Shown piece after piece: positions 39,769-44,820 of a stretch of 44,820 nt of DNA. Source of the stretch: Bacteroidales bacterium (lineage in GTDB: Bacteria; Bacteroidota; Bacteroidia; Bacteroidales; UBA932). The stretch spans positions 1 through 44,820 of the forward strand of contig SFNZ01000014.1 of NCBI GenBank assembly GCA_004552615.1, in the 5' to 3' direction. Positions within the stretch are counted from its first letter, which is position 1; each line of letters opens with the position of its first letter. The notes beneath the pieces are model-generated. The model did not search any database. It saw nothing but the letters and a program-made list of their open reading frames with translations, and was not told the origin of the DNA. The translations under genes and the position numbers were made by a program.

Positions 39769-41157
39769 ATGGACAGGAAAACAGGAATTGCCCTGTGCAT
39801 CGCATTGTCCGCAGCAATGTCCTGCGGAGGTGGCAGGGAGAAATACAGCTGGGACAAGGATCTGGAACACAGGATAGAGACAGATTTCTGCAGGAGCCGT
39901 GAGGAAGTGACGGACTATGTCCGGAAATACATTCCTGATGTGACCGGGGAGCAGATAGACGCATGGACTGCGGACGGACGTTTGGAGTCGATGGTAATCG
40001 GCGGCGAAACGAGATATTTCCGCAACGCTGCCCCGAACCTTTTCCGCATCGACCCGGAATGCCGTGCGGTCAAGGAATCCGTGGACGGCCCGGAAGACTC
40101 CAGGGCTTACAGGACCGGGGTCAGGAACATGGCGAAGGTGCGTGAAAAAGACGGCGGAAACTGCATCGGCCAGCCGAGGAGGATGCGGGTGCGCTATACC
40201 CTGACAGTGGATGCCGGTGCGGTACCTGACGGGAAGAAGATCCGTTGCTGGCTGCCGTGGCCGAGGACAGATGTGCCGAGACAGACTGATGTGAAATTCA
40301 TCGAGGCAGGATGGACCAGCCGGCCTGCAGACTGCGGAGACCCTATGTATTTCAGGACAGAACTTCCTGATGCAGAGGAACTTGTATTCTCAGGAAATGA
40401 CAGCCGCCACAGTACGCTCTATATGGAGGCAAAGGCATCAGCCGGCTGGCCTACCGTATTTTATGAGGAATTCGAATATGTCTCGTCGGCGGAATGCCAT
40501 GACCTTGACAGCCTCGTTGCAGCCGCAGAGAAGGCTGCCGCACAGGAGAGATACAATGCGTATTCCGGAACGGGGCTGAACCCGGAATTCCATGCTGACG
40601 AGCGCGATGTGCATATCAGATTCAGCCCGGAAATATTGGCATTGAGGGACTCCCTCTCGGCAGGCATTTCGAATCCTGTGCTGAAGGCCAAGGCTTTCTA
40701 CGACTGGATAGACGCGAATTTCCCGTGGGCTTCCGCAAGGGAGTATTCTACCATAGAGAACATCCCGGAATACGTCCTGGATTCAGGTCACGGAGACTGC
40801 GGCCAGGTCAGCCTCCTGTTCATCACACTTTGCCGCTCGGCCGGGATTCCGGCACATTTCCAGAGCGGATTCATGATGCATCCGGGAGCGTGGAACCTTC
40901 ATGACTGGGCCGAGATATGGGCTGACGGGACAGGATGGATTCCTGTGGACCAGTCGTTCGGAAGCGACGAATATTTCGGAAACATCGATTCATACAGGAT
41001 GATTGTCAATTCGGACTTCGGCCAGGCCCTGATTCCCGCGAAGAAGTATCCTCGCAGCGAAACCGTTGACTTCCAGCGAGGTGAGGTGGAATGGGACGGT
41101 GGCAACCTTTATTTTGACAATTGGTCATACGACATGGAAATCGAGTATCTGAAATGA
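39769..41157 (+). CDS. Transglutaminase-like domain lipoprotein
   Basis: 462 residues with a lipobox (SAAMS-C19). An N-terminal region of about 290 residues is not recognised. The C-terminal transglutaminase-like fold has a complete Cys-His-Asp triad: C344 (HGDCGQVSLLF), H378 (NLHDWAEIW) and D394 (WIPVDQSF). Such bacterial proteins are usually peptidases or amidases, not cross-linkers. Being between a dipeptide epimerase and a transporter gene, it may trim peptidoglycan peptides (inference). It overlaps the nhaC start by 4 bases. Confidence 0.85.
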   Translation: MDRKTGIALCIALSAAMSCGGGREKYSWDKDLEHRIETDFCRSREEVTDYVRKYIPDVTGEQIDAWTADGRLESMVIGGETRYFRNAAPNLFRIDPECRAVKESVDGPEDSRAYRTGVRNMAKVREKDGGNCIGQPRRMRVRYTLTVDAGAVPDGKKIRCWLPWPRTDVPRQTDVKFIEAGWTSRPADCGDPMYFRTELPDAEELVFSGNDSRHSTLYMEAKASAGWPTVFYEEFEYVSSAECHDLDSLVAAAEKAAAQERYNAYSGTGLNPEFHADERDVHIRFSPEILALRDSLSAGISNPVLKAKAFYDWIDANFPWASAREYSTIENIPEYVLDSGHGDCGQVSLLFITLCRSAGIPAHFQSGFMMHPGAWNLHDWAEIWADGTGWIPVDQSFGSDEYFGNIDSYRMIVNSDFGQALIPAKKYPRSETVDFQRGEVEWDGGNLYFDNWSYDMEIEYLK

Positions 41158-42626
41158 AAAAAGCGTCTATCATAAGGACCGGAATATCTTTGGTCCCAAT
41201 AATTGTCCTGATAATACTTCTTGCGCTGAACATCAGCGTGTTCGGCAGCGATTCGATTCTCGGAGCGAGCCAGGTGGCACTGCTGTTCTCTGCCGGAATC
41301 TGCGTATGGCTGGCCATGTGGCTGTTCAAGAAGCCGTGGAAAGATTTCGAGGCGGCCATCCGCAGCAATATCGGAGACGTCACCACAGCCATCGTTATCC
41401 TGTTCCTGATCGGAGGCATTTCCGGGACATGGACGATGAGCGGAACAGTCCCCTCCCTCATCTACTACGGGGTCAAAATCATTTCGCCAAAGGTCTTCCT
41501 GCTGACCGCCTGCCTCATCTGTGCCTTGGTGTCGGTGATGATAGGCAGTTCGTGGACGACGATTGCCACTATCGGCGTGGCCCTGCTGGGTATCGGAAAG
41601 GCCCTCGGATTCAGTGACGGCATGATTGCGGGAGCCATCATCTCCGGAGCGTATTTCGGGGACAAGATTTCCCCCCTTTCGGACACGACAGTCATGGCGT
41701 CATCGATAGCGGGAACACCTCTTTTCAGACATATCAAGTATCTGATGTTCACCACGGTACCGTCATTTGTAATCACCCTGCTGATTTTCCTCGTGCTCGG
41801 GTTCGTCCATACGGGAAGCGCACCGGCGCAGATATCGGTCTATACTGAGACATTGGCTGCGAAGTTCAACATTTCCCTGTGGACACTTATAGTACCGCTG
41901 CTGACCGGCCTGATGATAGCGAGGAAGATGCCGGCCCTCATCGTGCTGGGACTTTCCACGCTGATAGCCGCCGTATGCGCCATCATACTCCAGCCGCACA
42001 TCGTCTCGGAGATAGGACGGGAGACGCTGGCTACCCTCGGAGTTGCCGGGCAAGGAGAAGCCGGGACAATGTTCACCGGCATCGTGAAGACTATATATGA
42101 CTCTGTATCAGTCGATACCGGTGTGGAAGAGGTGAATACCCTGGTATCGTCGAGAGGCATGCTCGGAATGTTGAACACGGTCTACCTGATCATTTGCGCA
42201 ATGTGTTTCGGAGGCTGCATGAAGGCCAGCGGGATGCTTCATCACCTTGCTTCGCTTCTGCTCCCTATGACCAGGAGCAGGGTCGGACTGGTGGGTTCTA
42301 CAGTGACAACGGGCGTGGTGCTGAACGGAGTGATTTCGGACCAGTACCTGTCCATCATCCTGACCTCGGACATCTACAAGGACATATATGCGAAACGGGG
42401 ATATGAAAGCCGGCTGCTCAGCCGTTCGGTCGAGGATTCTTCCACCGTAACCTCCCCGCTGTTCCCTTGGAGCAGCTGCGGAATGACCCAGGCGACAATT
42501 CTGAGCGTGCCGACTGCCGTGTATCTGCCATTCTGTTTTTTCAATATCATCAGCCCGCTCATGAGCATTTTCATAGCGGTGACAGGGTATAAGATTTTCC
42601 GGAGAGATGAAGAACAGGTTGATTGA
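41154..42626 (+). CDS. Na+/H+ antiporter, NhaC family
   Basis: 490 residues, about eleven to twelve membrane segments. The start at 41154 overlaps the preceding TGA (ATGA); the longer open frame into the upstream gene is unlikely. The family pattern GSSWTTIATIGVALLGIGKALGF, then GAYFGDKISPLSDTTVMASSIAGT, and SVEDSSTVTSPLFPWSSCG near the C-terminus are strongly conserved in NhaC transporters. NhaC-type proteins exchange Na+ for H+, or malate/lactate in some cases. Given the neighbours, a role in solute uptake is possible. Its end overlaps ftcD by 20 bases. Confidence 0.9.
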   Translation: MKKASIIRTGISLVPIIVLIILLALNISVFGSDSILGASQVALLFSAGICVWLAMWLFKKPWKDFEAAIRSNIGDVTTAIVILFLIGGISGTWTMSGTVPSLIYYGVKIISPKVFLLTACLICALVSVMIGSSWTTIATIGVALLGIGKALGFSDGMIAGAIISGAYFGDKISPLSDTTVMASSIAGTPLFRHIKYLMFTTVPSFVITLLIFLVLGFVHTGSAPAQISVYTETLAAKFNISLWTLIVPLLTGLMIARKMPALIVLGLSTLIAAVCAIILQPHIVSEIGRETLATLGVAGQGEAGTMFTGIVKTIYDSVSVDTGVEEVNTLVSSRGMLGMLNTVYLIICAMCFGGCMKASGMLHHLASLLLPMTRSRVGLVGSTVTTGVVLNGVISDQYLSIILTSDIYKDIYAKRGYESRLLSRSVEDSSTVTSPLFPWSSCGMTQATILSVPTAVYLPFCFFNIISPLMSIFIAVTGYKIFRRDEEQVD

Positions 42627-43713
42627 GTGTGTGCCTAATTTCAGCGAAGGCCGCAGGCCGGAGGCTGTTGAGAGCATTGTCAATGCGATTTCCGGGACTC
42701 CGTGCGGGCCCGGGGAATTGCTCAAGGTACTTCATGTGGACTCCGGAGCTGCGGCGAACCGTACAGTCGTGACTTTCGCCGGGACGCCTGAAGCAGTGGT
42801 CGAGGCGGCGTTCCGTGCCGTCCGCAAGGCATCCGAGGTAATCGACATGAGGAAACACCATGGGGAGCATCCGCGTATCGGAGCCACTGACGTCCTGCCG
42901 CTCGTCCCCGTATCAGGAATAAGCATAGAGGAATGTGCTGAACTCGCCAGGGTGCTTGCCGCGAGGATATATGAGGAACTGGGAATCCCCTGCTTCTGTT
43001 ATGAAGCAGCTGCGCTCATCCCGGAAAGAAGAAGGCTCGAGGTATGCCGTGCCGGGGAATATGAATCGCTTCCTGTCAGTATAGCCGACCCCTCGAGGAG
43101 GCCTGATTTCAGTCCCGAATCGTACAACGAGACAGTAGCCCGTGCCGGTGCATCGGTGGTCGGGGCAAGGAATTTCCTGATTGCCGTCAATTTCAATCTG
43201 GATTCAGCCGATGTGTCTGCTGCACGCAGGATTGCCGCACGTGTCCGGGAGAGCGGGCAGGTGATGCACGACGCGTCAGGGGCCGTGGTAAGGGACAGTA
43301 CAGGAAAGCCCGTGAGAATCCCCGGAACCCTTAAAGGATGCAAGGCAATAGGATGGTACATAGAGGAATACGGGATAGCCCAAGTATCGATGAATATCAC
43401 AGACATACATCTCACTTCACTGCATGAGGCCTATCTCGAGGTATGCCGTGTGGCGCAGGAAGAAGGGGCCGGAATAACCGGCACAGAGATTATCGGCCTG
43501 GTTCCGGAGCAATGTCTCCTGGATGCCGGAGAATATTTCCACGGGCTTCTCACCGGTTCCGGAGACCGGACATCGTCATCCACTCCAGCATTATCCCGCG
43601 ATGAACTCATCCTCACCGCCATCTCCGCACTCCACCTCGACGACCTCCGCCCTTTCGACCCGGCCCAGAAAATCATCGAACGCCTGCTCTTCACCGGCAG
43701 GTGTACGGACTGA
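42607..43713 (+). CDS. ftcD: Glutamate formimidoyltransferase
   Basis: 368 residues corresponding to the N-terminal (transferase) half of FTCD without the cyclodeaminase. It opens LIECVPNFSEGRRPEAVE and contains DMRKHHGEHPRIGATDVLPLVPV and NFLIAVNFNL; the C-terminal subdomain has QVSMNITDIHLTSLHEAYLEV. It transfers the formimino group of N-formimino-glutamate to tetrahydrofolate in histidine breakdown. The other hut genes are not in the window; it is the last gene of the lysC-epimerase-transglutaminase-nhaC run. Confidence 0.92.
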   Translation: MKNRLIECVPNFSEGRRPEAVESIVNAISGTPCGPGELLKVLHVDSGAAANRTVVTFAGTPEAVVEAAFRAVRKASEVIDMRKHHGEHPRIGATDVLPLVPVSGISIEECAELARVLAARIYEELGIPCFCYEAAALIPERRRLEVCRAGEYESLPVSIADPSRRPDFSPESYNETVARAGASVVGARNFLIAVNFNLDSADVSAARRIAARVRESGQVMHDASGAVVRDSTGKPVRIPGTLKGCKAIGWYIEEYGIAQVSMNITDIHLTSLHEAYLEVCRVAQEEGAGITGTEIIGLVPEQCLLDAGEYFHGLLTGSGDRTSSSTPALSRDELILTAISALHLDDLRPFDPAQKIIERLLFTGRCTD

Positions 43714-43718
43714 TTGAC

Positions 43719-44219
43719 TCATTGTTTTGAGGGGTCAATGCCCCGGCGCCAGAAGCGGAAGGTGATGTCGGTGCGGGTGACAGAGCCGTCGGGATTGCGG
43801 GTGAGCTTGTAGAGGCGCTGGTTGGTGGTCTGTTTGTTCAGGGGGCCGCAGGATGGGCGGAAAGGACCTACCTTGACATAGTCGAAGACCTGCCAGATTT
43901 CATCTTCCACACTCTCACGTCCGGAATACAGGCCGAGAGCGAGAGACGGATAACTCTCGCGTATATATGATGCCGCTTCCATGAGGGCCTGATGGTCATT
44001 GCCTTCCCCGAGGAACAGAAAACAGTTTATCCCGAAATTCGCCGAGATGAGACTGTCTATGGCGGAATGGGTCAGCTCTTCGCCGACGTCAAGCCTCAGG
44101 AACGGGGAATGGCATCCCTCGCAGAGTCCGGTGCAATTCGATATGTCAATGGCCAATGTGAGCATGTCGGGAATCTCCTCCAGCACCACATTGGTCATTT
44201 TGGGAACGTATTTTATCAT
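43719..44219 (-). CDS. nrdG: Anaerobic ribonucleotide reductase activating protein
   Basis: 166-residue radical SAM enzyme that installs the glycyl radical on NrdD. The cluster motif is C29-x3-C33-x2-C36 (NCTGLCEGCHSP). The rest is short, as usual for NrdG, with FLGEGNDHQALMEAASYI and YVKVGPFRPSCGPL. It starts one base after the nrdD stop. It converges on ftcD with 5 bases between stop codons. Confidence 0.9.
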   Translation of the reverse strand: MIKYVPKMTNVVLEEIPDMLTLAIDISNCTGLCEGCHSPFLRLDVGEELTHSAIDSLISANFGINCFLFLGEGNDHQALMEAASYIRESYPSLALGLYSGRESVEDEIWQVFDYVKVGPFRPSCGPLNKQTTNQRLYKLTRNPDGSVTRTDITFRFWRRGIDPSKQ

Positions 44220-44220
44220 G

Positions 44221-44820
44221 TTACTCGCTTACGTAGAACCTGTGCTGTGCCTCTTCCTGACGCATCTCACTGAATGAGGAGACTCTCTTCAGATATCCGA
44301 TGACACGTGTCAGATAATCGAGGTTCTTGCTTCCGCATTTCGGGCAGACTTCCAGAGTATCCTTGCTGATGTAGCCGCACTTGTTGCATACGGTATTGCG
44401 GCAGTTGAATGTGAAATAATTCGTGCCGTAATGGGCGGCCACCTTGAGCAGCTGGCGGTACTGGTCCTTGGTGAGATGCTCGGCGATGTTCATGTGAAGG
44501 GCAGAACCTCCGTCGAGATATTTCACATAGTCATCTCCGTGGAGCTTGAACTTGTCAATCATCGAAAGTGACTCATCCTCAGGATTATAGAAGTACGAAC
44601 TGTACATGTTGTGCTTCGGGGAGACGTAGAAACCGTCCTTCTGGTCCCACTTGTAGTTCTTGCCGGAAAGATTCTCACCCGGAACAAACTCCGTGTTGAA
44701 CATCGTGTCCGGAGTCTTGTCCTTCTTGTTGGAGCGGTTGATGGTCTCCAGAATGACGTCCACGAACTCGTTGTACTCAGGGTTAGGGCTTATGGTAAGT
44801 CCCAGGAACTCAGCGGCGTC
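44221..44820 (-). CDS. nrdD: Anaerobic ribonucleoside-triphosphate reductase, C-terminal part (cut by window edge)
   Basis: The frame is open to the right edge (about 200 residues visible, reading DAAEFLGLTISPNPEYNEF at the edge), so the GTG at 44761-44763 is internal. The C-terminus has the zinc site CNKCG...CPKCG and the glycyl radical motif RVIGYL, followed by a 20-residue tail. YGTNYFTFNCRNTVC is the usual lead-in. It reduces NTPs to dNTPs under anoxia, fitting a strict anaerobe. Paired with nrdG immediately downstream. Confidence 0.94.
   Translation of the reverse strand, partial: DAAEFLGLTISPNPEYNEFVDVILETINRSNKKDKTPDTMFNTEFVPGENLSGKNYKWDQKDGFYVSPKHNMYSSYFYNPEDESLSMIDKFKLHGDDYVKYLDGGSALHMNIAEHLTKDQYRQLLKVAAHYGTNYFTFNCRNTVCNKCGYISKDTLEVCPKCGSKNLDYLTRVIGYLKRVSSFSEMRQEEAQHRFYVSE

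Overview
The window is a stretch of Bacteroidales (phylum Bacteroidota) chromosome, moderately GC-rich. The evidence is the Bacteroidota promoter form (TTTG near -33, TAnnTTTG near -7) ahead of many genes, few purine-rich ribosome-binding sites, and lineage-typical families: a fimbrillin-type fragment, a DUF4837 lipoprotein, an HU/CCDC81-type membrane protein, an Mpi-like serine invertase and a leuB/second LeuA-like/leuD/leuC/leuA gene order. I cannot name a species.

Layout. 1-963: an edge-truncated ATPase gene and rearrangement debris (a pyroglutamyl-peptidase start fused to a fimbrillin interior). 964-2610: an AlkD-type DNA glycosylase and an EamA transporter. 2821-5424: a GH78 alpha-L-rhamnosidase lipoprotein. 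5541-6296: an omega-amidase-type nitrilase. 6283-19422 (minus strand): a branched-chain amino acid operon in the order ilvD-ilvB-ilvH-ilvC-leuA-leuC-leuD-(cimA-like)-leuB-ilvE. 19592-24007: a membrane protein, an ATP-grasp-like protein, an S24/S26-like protein, an ABC exporter and an invertase. 24038-26368: a LysO-type lysine exporter, an HU-like membrane protein, tRNA-Asn and tRNA-Val. 26400-27150: a gene-free, repeat-rich island. 27163-32058: an alpha/beta hydrolase, then ruvX-def-phosphohexomutase-M23/LysM on the minus strand. 32083-36532: M23 peptidase-dxr-rseP-DUF4837. 36645-37089: tRNA-Glu, rpsT, tRNA-Pro. 37217-43713: lysC-dipeptide epimerase-transglutaminase-nhaC-ftcD. 43719-44820: nrdG and the 3' part of nrdD.

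The most notable signal is a complete transcription attenuator ahead of ilvD. A 22-residue leader peptide (19104-19172, minus) has 13 Ile/Val/Leu residues. It is followed by a rho-independent terminator (19043-19077). Ten bases at the end of the leader reading frame (19107-19116) are exactly complementary to the 5' arm of that terminator. This is the geometry expected for ribosome-stalling control of the whole operon by branched-chain amino acid supply.

The second notable signal is a family of structured intergenic elements. One copy lies in the ilv leader (about 19241-19366). A second is inserted between ilvB and ilvH (about 15228-15378), bracketed by a perfect 34-bp direct repeat that overlaps the ilvB stop codon. 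A different repeat family is shared between 2641-2720 and 26605-26685, and related direct repeats and large hairpins fill 26470-27072.
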